DNA from: Desulfobacterales bacterium
GTDB taxonomy: Bacteria; Desulfobacterota; Desulfobacteria; Desulfobacterales; JAFDDL01
Length of the DNA: 64,000 bases
Direction of reading: 5' to 3'
Assembly: GCA_034003325.1 (NCBI GenBank)
Contig: JAVEYW010000003.1
Span: 62,001 to 126,000 of the forward strand
A model generated the notes under the pieces. The model saw only the letters and a list, made by a program, of their open reading frames with translations. It ran no database searches and was not told the DNA's origin. Positions 1 to 8,605 of the stretch are shown here, in pieces. Position 1 is the first letter of the stretch, and each line of letters begins with the position of its first letter. The translations under genes were made by a program, and so were the position numbers.

Positions 1-1445
1 GGACTGGGAGGCACCTGACGGGTTAGCCATCCGGACTGATGCGGTGTAAACAGCGAATAGGGGGTGATCCAGAAAAGGCCTGCAAAACAGAAAAAGCCGT
101 ACGCATACGCCCAGAGACAATCGAAATTGCGGTAACGCCATGCATACAGCCCTGCGCTGAGGCTGGCGGAAAACACGATCCCGGTTATAACATTTAAACT
201 AATGACACCGGGGTACTGAAAGATCAGAACCCATGTTGCCAAGAGCAAAAGCTGTGCTTTCGTCAAGTTCAGCCAACTCAACAGCAGATTGATTCGCGCA
301 CCGAGCATCGACCCTTCACGAAAAGGTCGAAACGCAAACCGGCTCATGGCGATGGTTTCCCGAACGTTGCTGCGCGCCCACCGCAGTAACATTTTGCATA
401 AGGTGCCATAGTCGGTAGGCACATTTGTAAAAACCCGGGCATTATCCTGATACAGCACATGAAAACCTTCCCGCAGGATCAAATTGGTCATGGCGCGGTC
501 TTCTCCGATATTTGCCGGTCGGCCGCAGAAGGTTTGATTCCGCCATTCCGGCAGAACCCGCATGACGATATCCCGGCGATAAGCGGAGAGGGCGCCTGGC
601 GTGCACATAACGGTGTTAACCATGCTCTGAGAGGCACGAATAAAGTCAAAACTGAAAGTAAAAACAACATCCAGCATTCTCGGAATAACCCCCTGACGTC
701 GATTGAGGACCCGAACACAGCCGGCGACAGCACCGACTCGCGAGGATACGGCAAATGGACTGACAAGGCACCGAAGCGTTTCTGGTTCGACAATGGAATC
801 ACTGTCCACCGTTACGAACACATCGCCCATAGCGTTTAAAAACCCGACATGAAGTGCATGGCGCTTCCCCTTGTTACTCGGCAATTTGATCGTCATGATC
901 CGATCGCCAAGTGTTTTTTTGGCGGTCTTAATCCACTGCCAAGTGTCATCCGCGCTGCCGTCGTCCACTGCTATAATTTCCAGTTTTTCAGGTGGATAAT
1001 CGCTGTTGGCGAGACTTTCCAGTGTTTTTAAAACCAGCGCGCCTTCATTGTAAGCCGGCACAACCACAGTGCACCTTGGCAATTCAGCGTTTTTATAAGG
1101 GGGATTCGATCGATACATCTTAAATAACACGATCCGCCAGATCAGCACCAGGGCATTGACCAGCATAAATACCACGGCTGACCACAGAATCAGGTTTCCC
1201 CAGAAATGCTGCTGAATGGCGGTCCGAATCAACGCCACTTTTTCCCAATTGGCACTGGTAAGCCATACCGCCAAACCCGCAATTGCCAGTATCCCCAGCA
1301 AGGGAATCAATAATTCCCGATCCACGCTCCCGATTCCACTTTTCTCTTTCCTCTCGGTAAATCGAACAATCAACAGACGAAAAACAGAGCTGATATATTT
1401 TTTTGTTTTGATAAATGCCGATACTGTGCTCATAGAGTAATTCAT
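1..1445 (-). CDS. Membrane glycosyltransferase family 2 (processive, NodC/hyaluronan synthase-like), 3' end beyond window
   Basis: An open frame runs from an ATG at 1445 to the window edge without a stop (481 codons seen), so the C-terminus is missing. Two hydrophobic segments near the N-terminus are followed by a GT-A domain with VVVPAYNEG, DDGSAD, a VDSD (DxD) motif, GEDR, and an LLRW form of the QxxRW box. More membrane segments follow near the edge. This order is typical of inner-membrane processive polysaccharide synthases that use UDP-sugars, such as the chitin oligosaccharide or hyaluronan type. The start has an AGAGG site 8-9 bases upstream; a second ATG lies four codons later. The product polymer cannot be told from sequence. 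Confidence 0.85.
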   Translation of the reverse strand, partial: MNYSMSTVSAFIKTKKYISSVFRLLIVRFTERKEKSGIGSVDRELLIPLLGILAIAGLAVWLTSANWEKVALIRTAIQQHFWGNLILWSAVVFMLVNALVLIWRIVLFKMYRSNPPYKNAELPRCTVVVPAYNEGALVLKTLESLANSDYPPEKLEIIAVDDGSADDTWQWIKTAKKTLGDRIMTIKLPSNKGKRHALHVGFLNAMGDVFVTVDSDSIVEPETLRCLVSPFAVSSRVGAVAGCVRVLNRRQGVIPRMLDVVFTFSFDFIRASQSMVNTVMCTPGALSAYRRDIVMRVLPEWRNQTFCGRPANIGEDRAMTNLILREGFHVLYQDNARVFTNVPTDYGTLCKMLLRWARSNVRETIAMSRFAFRPFREGSMLGARINLLLSWLNLTKAQLLLLATWVLIFQYPGVISLNVITGIVFSASLSAGLYAWRYRNFDCLWAYAYGFFCFAGLFWITPYSLFTPHQSGWLTRQVPPS

Positions 1446-2025
1446 TAATAGTTGCCTCTTTTATGGGTTAATAATTTTTTCGCTATCTTATTAATATATT
1501 GAGTGACAATTACAGCTTTATGTATGCTTATGTTTTTTTGAAAATATAAATGAGCAACAGTTGTGCCATCGGCAGCATCGTCCAGGCTAACTACCTTTAA
1601 TAACATTTAATTTATCTTATGAACGATTCGGATGAAAAATAATTTGTGGCGGATAAACCCTACATGAAGGCATCAACATCCCGAGTATATTTTTCAATCC
1701 CCTGTTTTTTTAAAACATTATGATGCATGGATATCCATACACCATGGGTCAGATTAACGGATTTTGACAGAAGCCGCGGGAACAGGCCGCTGCGACCCCG
1801 TCGTCATCACGGGTTTCGTCCTCGTTCCGGCCTGTTAAAAGGCGTTGGTGATCAATTTCACGGCAGGTTCCAAGCGCCGAAGGCGCACCTTTCGTACAAG
1901 GTCCAGGCGAATCAAATACCAAATAGACCCCATGGTAAAAAAATCGACAGGGTGGTATATTAAATATAATTTTAGGTAATCGCTTACCGATTCAGGCTCA
2001 ACCTATTCGAAAGGAGGAGAAGGTC
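1446..2025. other. Intergenic region between divergent genes
   Basis: About 580 bases, AT-rich near the glycosyltransferase start. A 78-codon frame at 1727-1963 has biased Arg/His composition, no ribosome site and no recognisable domain, so I do not call it. A short inverted repeat (GGTAA-TCGC-TTACC, about 1975-1990) lies roughly 40 bases before the 2026 gene and could be an operator, but this is weak. Confidence 0.4.
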
Positions 2026-2313
2026 ATGACGAATAAAGACGTTTATTTACAAAAATTACACGCAAAGTTGGATGAATGGAATGCTGAAATCGATAAACTG
2101 AAAGCAAAGGCCGAGAAGGCAGCAGCGGATTCACGCATTGAATATCAAAAACAAATCGAAAATATGCAGGAAAAACACAAAAAGGTTGAGAAAAAGGTGA
2201 AAGAGGTGCGCGAAGCCGGTGGTAGCGCGTGGGAAGATCTGAAATCAGGGGTCCAAAGCGCCTGGGAGGTAATGGAGGAGGCAGTAAAATCGGCTCGAAG
2301 CAAATTTAAATAG
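2026..2313 (+). CDS. Small coiled-coil protein, stress-response type
   Basis: A 95-residue charged protein rich in Lys, Glu and Ala with a heptad pattern over roughly residues 5-70, then a short amphipathic C-terminal helix (SAWEDLKSGVQSAWEVMEEA). There is no signal peptide, cysteine or enzyme motif. It has a very strong AAAGGAGGAG ribosome site, which suggests high expression. Similar small coiled-coil proteins, some annotated as sll1863-type stress proteins, occur in many anaerobes. The repeated SAWE segment resembles apolipoprotein or phasin-like amphipathic helices. Function is unknown. Confidence 0.75.
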   Translation: MTNKDVYLQKLHAKLDEWNAEIDKLKAKAEKAAADSRIEYQKQIENMQEKHKKVEKKVKEVREAGGSAWEDLKSGVQSAWEVMEEAVKSARSKFK

Positions 2314-2462
2314 GCGGCTGGACAGGCATCGCCTTGAAACCGATGAGATTCAAGGCGAGTCTATCTTTGTTTCAGCATTGGCTTACGATAATTTAAGGCT
2401 ATATGATGACCCCAAAAGCGCATGGATACTGACAATCATAATAATCTTAACTTTTCCAGACA

Positions 2463-3038
2463 TTATAGAGGCTCAAAGGTGAACTTCTGGCCGCCGATAG
2501 AAAACTCGAACATGAGACCGCCCTGAGCGTGCACGAAGGTGGCCATGCCTTTATAATAGTCAATCTCCGCCTGAACTCCGGTCTTGGGACCTGCACTGGC
2601 GCCGATACTGGTACCTTTGGTTCCAACCTGCGCCTCGGCTCCCGCCGTTATGGCCACCGCCTGAACAGTGGCGTCGAATTCGAAATTTCCGGACTTGAAT
2701 TCATCATAGGCCCGCTTGTCCTGGAAGAAGATGATTTCACTGAAAACTTTGCCGCCGGCCTGGAATCCGATCGATCCCTCAACCACAGTTGATTTCCCCG
2801 TTACTTTTCCACTACGGTAGACCTGTCCCTTGCCGTAGGACCCTCCGATTACATATCCGGCCTTTCCAATAGTGGGAAAGACTGCGTAGCCATATGAATT
2901 TTTGAAAAATTTTTCCACGGCGGGCGAATCTCGAAATACCTTGATAGTGCTCGAATAGTCCTCCACTTCAGCGGGGACGGCGACGGTTGATATGCCAAAG
3001 ATAAAAACGACAATTAATAAAAACGGTATTTTATTCAT
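2463..3038 (-). CDS. Lipid-binding SYLF domain protein (Ysc84/DUF500), secreted
   Basis: The start is placed at 3038 because AAAGGAG lies just upstream and the protein then begins with a signal peptide (MNKIPFLLIVVFIFGISTVAVPA). The rest is a SYLF domain: it opens with a conserved YGYAVFPTIGKAGYVIGGSYGKG-type stretch and contains VGFQAGG-like and DATVQAVAITAGAEA segments. SYLF proteins bind phosphoinositides in eukaryotes; bacterial ones are exported proteins of unclear role. Length (191 residues) is normal for the family. The adjacent cell-wall hydrolase on the same strand fits an envelope role. Confidence 0.85.
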   Translation of the reverse strand: MNKIPFLLIVVFIFGISTVAVPAEVEDYSSTIKVFRDSPAVEKFFKNSYGYAVFPTIGKAGYVIGGSYGKGQVYRSGKVTGKSTVVEGSIGFQAGGKVFSEIIFFQDKRAYDEFKSGNFEFDATVQAVAITAGAEAQVGTKGTSIGASAGPKTGVQAEIDYYKGMATFVHAQGGLMFEFSIGGQKFTFEPL

Positions 3039-3224
3039 TTCCGGTCTCCTTTCAAGGTTAAGGTTATAGCCGGATGCAAAACGCCGTACTAAAAACACGG
3101 CTTTATACAGTTCATATTATGCACTCAAGGGCGCTGATGCAAGGCATATGATGTTCACTGAAAAATCGAGAGAATCGTTCTCTGAGTGGTAATCATGCTG
3201 CCGAGAAGGCGAATGCATGGTGCC

Positions 3225-3949
3225 CTATTTTGCCGCGTCGCCATGAGGTTTGTAGAAGACATGCTTTCCGACATCGACCGTCTTGATGTATTCCGAGGAC
3301 CAGCTAGGAGTTACTTTCCGATGGTGAAAATACAATGCGCCACCGGTGCGGTCGATTAGTTGTCGATTGAGCGCTTTTCGAGCTATTTCCTTGGCGATTG
3401 CGTAAGATTTAACTTCTTTTACGTCATCCGAACGGCCATCGCACCACCACGAGAACTGGCAGGCACCCTGCTCGCGGCCTTGCATGACAACTTCACAAAT
3501 TGTGTTTGAAAAGCCTTCATGCCCTAGCCGGTTCATAACCACATTGGCGATTGCTTCCATGCCGGCAATCCCCTCGCCCTTGGCCTCCCAGTAGATGGTG
3601 CGTGAAAGACAGGTGATCGCATCGTTCAAGGGTTCTTCGCCGATCGGATCGACTGCCTGCGCTTCAGTTTTCGTAATAATCTCGGATGGAGAAGGGCGTG
3701 CCTTACTACCATCAGCCGCTGCGTTCTGCTCCAGTACCCCCCCGCCTTGCTCTCGGCGACTTTCGCCTTCGGTGCCGGATCAGACGCGGTCGACTTGTCG
3801 GCAACCACCGCTTCTCGATGTTTTTCAGATCCACCATCTGTACTACTGCCCCCAGAGCCCCCACCCCCGCATCCGAGCAGAAAGAAAATAAGTAGAAAAG
3901 GCATGAGGTATGTAAGGATTTTCATCCGGAACAATCGCTGAAAAAGCAT
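3225..3949 (-). pseudogene. Lipoprotein with SleB-type cell wall hydrolase domain, split by frameshift in a C7 run
   Basis: Two minus-strand frames join into one sensible gene. The first (from 3949, AAGGAG site) gives a lipoprotein signal ending LLGC and a Gly/Ser/Ala linker. The second gives the SleB/Hydrolase_2 domain (TIYWEAKGEG, ANVVMNRL, CQFSWWCDG, GALYFHH). They are out of register at a run of seven C on the plus strand (3737-3743). One extra base would fuse them into a protein of about 240 residues with no stop. Without it the first frame ends near 3626. This may be a real null or phase-variable allele or a sequencing error. SleB proteins are lytic transglycosylase-like peptidoglycan enzymes. 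Confidence 0.8.
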
Positions 3950-4092
3950 CTTTTCTCCTTAAACCGGCAAAGCCGGAAGCTGAGCGGCTGGGCTGATAGG
4001 CTACCAGCGACCTTCTTCAGTTATGCACGCTTTTTCGTGTCTGTTTCTGATAAAGGTCCGAAAGGGCCTAATCCCCAAGGCTCTGCTATCAG

Positions 4093-4923
4093 TTATCTTT
4101 GGAAAGGGTTTTGTTGCCAATGATGGGATAACCATGATAGGGAGGTTCTTAAATCATTAAACGAAAACACCTCAATGGAGACGGTCCCCGTGTAACGCTT
4201 CAAAAGAGAAAGAATCTTTTCGCTTCGCTTGGTTGAAAGTTTATCAAGAGACACATGATCTTTTTGTTCATGCACGCCGTGTAAATGAAGAATGGAAACT
4301 ATATCGTCATATGCTGCATACACGGCCAGCGGATCTGCGTTTTTCAGCATCAGGTGGCCGGTATCGATACACACGCCCAAATGAAAGTCCTTGACAATAT
4401 CGCCTATCCATTCAAACGGATAAAAAAGCGTTTCAATGGAAAGCTTTTTGGGAGAAACCCCGCTGCGATTTATCAGTCTTTCCAGGCCGTCCCGGCAACA
4501 GGCACGCCAATCCTGAATGCTGTCGATGGAGACGGAATCGGGTTCAAACGGAAGATGGAGCGTCCAGGTGGAGGGGGTTAGCGCGGCGGAAAAATCAATC
4601 ACGTGGTACAAGATCTCAATCGCCTTTTTTCGTTCCGACGGCGAGGTATGACACAAAGAAATGTCCGTGGGCAGGTGCACATTATAAGTCAATGTATATT
4701 GTTCAGCCAGCGATGAAAGCCAGTGAATCTCCCGCGTGGAAGGAAAGCAACCGTCATACCGGCTTTCCAGAAATAATAACTCCACCTCATCCACAAAAGG
4801 TCCCAATAACCGAACATTGGTGCACCAATCCGCGGAATAAATGAAGGACGTGGTGGCGAGCCGAAATGGATACACACCCTTAAAGGGCCGATCAAGCGGT
4901 TGGAATGACGTCACGGGGCACAT
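4093..4923 (-). CDS. cbiR: Cobamide remodelling phosphodiesterase CbiR (AP endonuclease-like TIM barrel)
   Basis: About 276 residues with a xylose isomerase/AP endonuclease TIM-barrel signature: an Asp/Glu-rich first strand (DEVELLFLES), NVHLPTD, WTLHLPFE, LSIETLF, GVCIDTGHL, LHLHGV and SIEVF, which together give the usual His/Glu/Asp metal ligands. It is the last gene of a cobQ-cobU-cobS operon. CbiR enzymes cleave the nucleotide loop of foreign cobamides to give cobinamide phosphate, which CobU and CobS can rebuild with a preferred lower ligand. The ATG at 4923 overlaps the end of cobS by 13 bases; an in-frame ATG at 4959 is also possible. The name rests on fold plus context. Confidence 0.8.
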   Translation of the reverse strand: MCPVTSFQPLDRPFKGVYPFRLATTSFIYSADWCTNVRLLGPFVDEVELLFLESRYDGCFPSTREIHWLSSLAEQYTLTYNVHLPTDISLCHTSPSERKKAIEILYHVIDFSAALTPSTWTLHLPFEPDSVSIDSIQDWRACCRDGLERLINRSGVSPKKLSIETLFYPFEWIGDIVKDFHLGVCIDTGHLMLKNADPLAVYAAYDDIVSILHLHGVHEQKDHVSLDKLSTKRSEKILSLLKRYTGTVSIEVFSFNDLRTSLSWLSHHWQQNPFQR

Positions 4924-5636
4924 CCCATCGCAACCACCAGGAAAAGCCCGGCTTCGCAAATTTCATTCATCGCCCCGAGCATATCGCCGGTAATGCAGTT
5001 GATGCGTTTTTTGTAAAACAGCACCATGGCGCCGGTCAGGAAAAAAAAGCCACAGATTACCAACAGCGCTTTGCCGCCCAGGAACAGGGATAAGCCTATT
5101 GGCAAAAGCACCCACAGAAATGAGCGCCATTGGATTGCTGAAGAAAAAAAATCCTTTCCAAGGCCCTCGGTTCGGCCGTAAGCCAAAAACCGTGTGCCAA
5201 ACAAAATACTTGAACGCGCAAAGGCAGGCACAACCAAGAGGGCGATAAACCGCCCTGATTCCATCCCGTCGATCGCAGCCCATTTTACCGTTAACCCGAA
5301 AAAGATGGCGATCATGCCCATGGCGCCGATGCGGCTGTCTTTCATAATGGCCAGCGCTTTTTCTTTGGGCCGGTTTCCATAAAGTCCGTCCGCCGTATCG
5401 CCCAGGCCATCTATATGCAGCCCGCCGGTTATCCAGGCCAAAAACAGAACATCCAGCAAAGAAACAATATGATTTTCCCAAACCAGCGCGATCGTTCTAT
5501 CAAAGCAGCCTAGAAAAACACCGATGAGAATACCGACCACCGGGAAAAAGGGGAGCATTTTCTCGGGTTCGAAAGCAGCTTGCTTCGAGAGACGAAAGAC
5601 GGTTAAAAACTGTATGGCGGCAATGAGTCCGTTCAT
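4911..5636 (-). CDS. cobS: Adenosylcobinamide-GDP ribazoletransferase
   Basis: An integral membrane enzyme that joins alpha-ribazole (or its phosphate) to adenosylcobinamide-GDP, the last assembly step of cobalamin. Family hallmarks are the FLTVF start region, the acidic GGLHIDGLGDTADGL motif near residue 80, DSRIGAMG, and several hydrophobic helices. The length of about 241 residues is normal. The cobU stop overlaps an ATG at 5636 in an ATGA arrangement, which favours translational coupling; an ATG two codons upstream at 5642 is an alternative. It overlaps cbiR downstream. Confidence 0.95.
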   Translation of the reverse strand: MNGLIAAIQFLTVFRLSKQAAFEPEKMLPFFPVVGILIGVFLGCFDRTIALVWENHIVSLLDVLFLAWITGGLHIDGLGDTADGLYGNRPKEKALAIMKDSRIGAMGMIAIFFGLTVKWAAIDGMESGRFIALLVVPAFARSSILFGTRFLAYGRTEGLGKDFFSSAIQWRSFLWVLLPIGLSLFLGGKALLVICGFFFLTGAMVLFYKKRINCITGDMLGAMNEICEAGLFLVVAMGCAP

Positions 5637-6166
5637 CCGCATCTCGTTTCTTTAAGTGTCAGGGGAAGCCCTGCCATCATGCAAATCACCCGGTCCGCCG
5701 CGGCGGCTATTTGTTGATTGGAAATACCGGCTATATCCCGGAACAGACGGGCCAAACGGTTTTCCGGTACGATCCCGGCACCCACCTCATTGGAGACGAT
5801 GATCACCGGGCAAGGCGCTATATTTGCAGCCTGAATCAGTCTTTCAACCGCTGAGTGAATACCATCGGGATCTTCCGCAATCAACAGCAGGTTATTTATC
5901 CATAGGGTCAGGCAGTCGATCAGAAGAACCGTGTCCTTTTTAGCATAATCGGATATGGCTTCAGGCAGCCGTACCGGTACATCAAGGGTCTGCCAAGAAT
6001 CGTTTCTCTCTTGCTTGTGCCGCGCCACACGCTGTTTCATCTCCTCATCAAACGGATTGCAGGTGGCGATAAATATTTTCCGCAAAGCAAACCGCTCTGC
6101 CAGGTTGAGCGCATGGCGGCTCTTTCCGCTTTTGCACCCGCCGGTCACCAAAATGAGTTCTCTCAA
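5633..6166 (-). CDS. cobU: Adenosylcobinamide kinase/guanylyltransferase, TTG start
   Basis: Bifunctional enzyme that phosphorylates adenosylcobinamide and transfers GMP to it. The P-loop GGCKSGKS lies at the N-terminus, followed by VLLIDCLTLW and VSNEVGAGIVPE, which are strongly conserved in CobU. An in-frame ATG 25 codons upstream would make the protein begin inside cobQ. Instead a GGAGGG site sits five bases before a TTG at 6166, one base after the cobQ stop, and this gives a 177-residue protein of normal length. It accepts the cobinamide phosphate expected from CbiR. Confidence 0.93.
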   Translation of the reverse strand: MRELILVTGGCKSGKSRHALNLAERFALRKIFIATCNPFDEEMKQRVARHKQERNDSWQTLDVPVRLPEAISDYAKKDTVLLIDCLTLWINNLLLIAEDPDGIHSAVERLIQAANIAPCPVIIVSNEVGAGIVPENRLARLFRDIAGISNQQIAAAADRVICMMAGLPLTLKETRCG

Positions 6167-6167
6167 G

Positions 6168-7679
6168 TTATCCCTCCGGAAGCATCTGCATAATACGGTC
6201 CATATCCACATGCGTTTTAAAATGTGTGGCCAGTTTCTCATAGTTTTCTTCTCTGACGCAGGCGCCTTGAATTGGAGGCGGCGTTAAGCCGTTTACCCCG
6301 ATTTCCTGCAACCATGCGCGGATAATCCCCGGCGAATCGAATAACCCATGAATATAGGTTCCCATGATGTTTCCGGTTGCAGCGACACAGCCATCCGTTT
6401 CATGGGTTTCGAGGCCGTTTTTTTCGGTGATAAGAAACAGCGCGGTACCGCCGTTGACATCGGTTTTCCCCATATGGATTTCATATCCGAGCCCTTCAAT
6501 ACCGTTCCATGAAAACCGCGTTCTGGATGTAGTTTTGGGTTCCGACAAAACGGTTTCTATCGGCAAAAGACATAGCCCGGTCGTGCTACCGGGCTTTCCT
6601 TCAATCCCATCGGGATCATGAACAATTTCCCCGAGCATTTGATACCCGCCGCAGACTCCCAGAACATGCCCGCCACGGGAGGCATACGTTGTGATCAAAT
6701 CCTGCCAGCCGGTGCGATGGAGCCACTTCAGGTCATGACAGGTGCTTTTTGAGCCCGGCAGAATTACCCCGGAAAACGCATTGAGATCCTGTGGCCTCTC
6801 CAGGTAATATACATGCAATCCGTCTACAGCGGTCAGCGGATCAAAGTCCGTAAAATTGGAAATATGGGGAATGCGTATCACCGCCACGGCCGGCGGGTTG
6901 ATTCTTTCCGGTCTCAGGGCCGGCGGTGCTTCAATGGCCACTGAATCCTCATTTTCAATTCGGAAATGGTGAAACCAGGGCAATACACCGAAAACCGGCT
7001 TGCCGGTTTTTTCTTCAATCCACGACACCCCATCGGAAAATAAAGACGAATCCCCTCGAAACCGGTTGATGATAAAACCTGCGATCCTATGCCGTTGATG
7101 GTCGGAAAGGCAGGCAAGCGTGCCGATAATCTGAGCAAACACACCGCCCCGGTGAATATCAGCCGCCAAAATCACCGGCGCATCGGCGTAGGTGGCCATT
7201 TTTAAATTAACGATATCCCTATCCATCAGGTTGACTTCAGCGCAGGAGCCTGCCCCTTCCATGACCACTAGATCATATTGATTCCGCAGTCGATCAAGTG
7301 CCTCGCAGGCCGTGTGGAAAAGCGTTTCCTTGTGGTGATAATATTCGGCGGCTGAATGGGTGTCCACCACCTTTCCCATCAATACCAGCTGAGAGCGCCT
7401 ATCACTGGTGGGTTTTAGTAAAATCGGATTCATGTCCACATGGGGTGCCATTCCCGCTGCTTCGGCCTGAACGATTTGCGCTCGCCCCATTTCCAGGCCA
7501 TCAGGGGTAACGCCCGAATTGTTCGACATATTCTGCGCTTTAAATGGCGCCACGCGAACACCTTTTTGGGCGAATATTCGGCACAACGCAGCGCAAATAA
7601 CGCTCTTGCCCACATCCGAGCCCGTCCCCAATACCGCCAGGCAAGCGGCTTTTTTTTGGTCCCCGCATTCTAATGACAT
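6168..7679 (-). CDS. cobQ: Cobyric acid synthase, glutamine-hydrolysing
   Basis: Amidates the side chains of adenosylcobyrinic acid diamide to give cobyric acid. The N-terminal half is a DTBS-like ATPase (GTGSDVGKSVICA, APFKAQNMSNNS, MEGAGSCAEVNL, DIHRGGVFAQ). The C-terminal half is a class I glutaminase with LGVCGGYQMLG as the nucleophile region and YIHGLFD carrying the catalytic His. The length of 503 residues is normal. First gene of the operon and under the cobalamin riboswitch at 7811-7988. Confidence 0.96.
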   Translation of the reverse strand: MSLECGDQKKAACLAVLGTGSDVGKSVICAALCRIFAQKGVRVAPFKAQNMSNNSGVTPDGLEMGRAQIVQAEAAGMAPHVDMNPILLKPTSDRRSQLVLMGKVVDTHSAAEYYHHKETLFHTACEALDRLRNQYDLVVMEGAGSCAEVNLMDRDIVNLKMATYADAPVILAADIHRGGVFAQIIGTLACLSDHQRHRIAGFIINRFRGDSSLFSDGVSWIEEKTGKPVFGVLPWFHHFRIENEDSVAIEAPPALRPERINPPAVAVIRIPHISNFTDFDPLTAVDGLHVYYLERPQDLNAFSGVILPGSKSTCHDLKWLHRTGWQDLITTYASRGGHVLGVCGGYQMLGEIVHDPDGIEGKPGSTTGLCLLPIETVLSEPKTTSRTRFSWNGIEGLGYEIHMGKTDVNGGTALFLITEKNGLETHETDGCVAATGNIMGTYIHGLFDSPGIIRAWLQEIGVNGLTPPPIQGACVREENYEKLATHFKTHVDMDRIMQMLPEG

Positions 7680-7702
7680 GAATACCCTTCAAAATTTTTG
7701 CA

Positions 7703-7742
7703 ATAAAAAAGCCTTTCAAGATAGTTTATCCTGAAAGGCTGC
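7703..7742 (-). terminator. Rho-independent terminator of the cobalamin riboswitch
   Basis: On the minus strand a 9-bp stem (AGCCTTTCA / TGAAAGGCT, plus-strand arms 7710-7718 and 7732-7740) with a 13-base loop is followed by a run of T. It lies between the riboswitch and the cobQ start, where a transcriptional attenuator would act when cobalamin is bound. Confidence 0.8.
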
Positions 7743-7810
7743 ACCCTGTTTCCTTGGCCTTGCATATAGTTTACCGCCGATTCCGATACACCGCGGAATG
7801 CCGGATTGAT

Positions 7811-7988
7811 TAAAAGGCAGGTCTTCTGGCTCCCTCCCCTGCCCGGCGGCCTTCCCACTCACAATTGGTTGCGGCAGTGGCTTCTCATTACCGGCAGGTT
7901 TCTATTTTTATTAAAGAAATTAGAGGTTACAGCGGCGGGTCCGCTTCCGATTTGCACGGAATTCCCTATTAAGCTCGAACGCCTTTTG
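7811..7988 (-). promoter_or_regulatory. Cobalamin (AdoCbl) riboswitch
   Basis: Minus-strand RNA with the hallmark elements in order: GGGAA and CCGTGCAAATCGG, the CCCGCCGCTGTAA core, GCCACTG, GGGAAGG and the B12 box AGCCAGAAGACCTGCCT (plus-strand 7815-7831). The P1 stem can be closed by AAAAGGC at the 5' end and GCCTTTT at the 3' end. It precedes cobQ and the attenuator, so the cobQ-cobU-cobS-cbiR operon should be turned off by cobalamin. Confidence 0.95.
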
Positions 7989-7994
7989 TCGATT

Positions 7995-8024
7995 CACATA
8001 CATTGTGTAGCCATACCTTGTCAA
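7995..8024 (-). promoter_or_regulatory. Probable sigma-70 promoter of the cobalamin operon
   Basis: A perfect TTGACA (-35, plus-strand 8019-8024) and a poorer TATGTG (-10, 7995-8000) with an 18-base spacer. The predicted start of transcription coincides with the first P1 bases of the riboswitch near 7988, which supports the call. Confidence 0.6.
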
Positions 8025-8406
8025 GGCGCATAATCCGTTGTCGCAGTCGGGCAATCGCATGTAACCCATAGCCCGCTTCAGCCTTGAGAAAAATCGGATT
8101 CCAGCTGCGGCAAACTCACGCGGAACGCGTTCAAACAGTGCCGCAGCTTCCATCCGATCCCCCTCAAGGCTTTTGCTCCCGGCTGTTCATTTCTACATGC
8201 GATTGCCCTGTCCGTTGTCGTTCGTTCGTATAACTGTTTTGGACGCCTATTTCAAAAAAAGCCGTCTTGACAATTCAGGCTGAACCTGTGTATGAAAAAA
8301 TCTAATTCTCGATATTGCTATGTGTTAACCTAACAGGACTGCGATGGATAATAGGCCAACGTCGTGGCACGTTTAAATTTTTTATCATTCAAAGGAACAA
8401 TTCATT
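8025..8406. other. Intergenic region upstream of the riboswitch promoter and fmdB-like gene
   Basis: About 380 bases between divergent units. A frame at 7920-8153 overlaps the riboswitch and promoter and has no domain, so I treat it as chance. I see no further RNA gene or repeat. Confidence 0.4.
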
Positions 8407-8589
8407 ATGCCGGTTTATGAATTTCAATGCCCGAAAGACGGCACCATTATAGAAGAATTTGTGAAAATGGGGACGGAACACATTGACTGCCCGAAATGCC
8501 AAGGAAAAGCCCAAAGAATCATTTCCACATGCACTTTTTCCCTCAAAGGCGGGGGATGGTATGCGGATGGCTATGCCGCCAAGAAATAG
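8407..8589 (+). CDS. FmdB-family zinc ribbon protein, short, one cysteine missing
   Basis: A 60-residue protein starting MPVYEFQC, the typical FmdB opening, with a second knuckle CPKCQGKAQR and a Gly-rich C-terminus (FSLKGGGWYADGY) common in this family. The first knuckle is CPKDG instead of CxxCG, so only three of four usual zinc ligands are present. The role of FmdB proteins is not settled; they are often called putative regulators. An AAAGGAAC site precedes the start. Confidence 0.8.
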   Translation: MPVYEFQCPKDGTIIEEFVKMGTEHIDCPKCQGKAQRIISTCTFSLKGGGWYADGYAAKK

Positions 8590-8605
8590 ATAACCTACCC
8601 GTTAT

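Noticed and set aside
1727..1963. 78-codon open frame upstream of the coiled-coil gene
   Set aside because: No ribosome site, Arg/His-biased composition and no domain; probably chance in an intergenic region.
7920..8153. 77-codon minus-strand frame
   Set aside because: It covers the riboswitch core and its promoter, whose conserved elements explain the sequence better.
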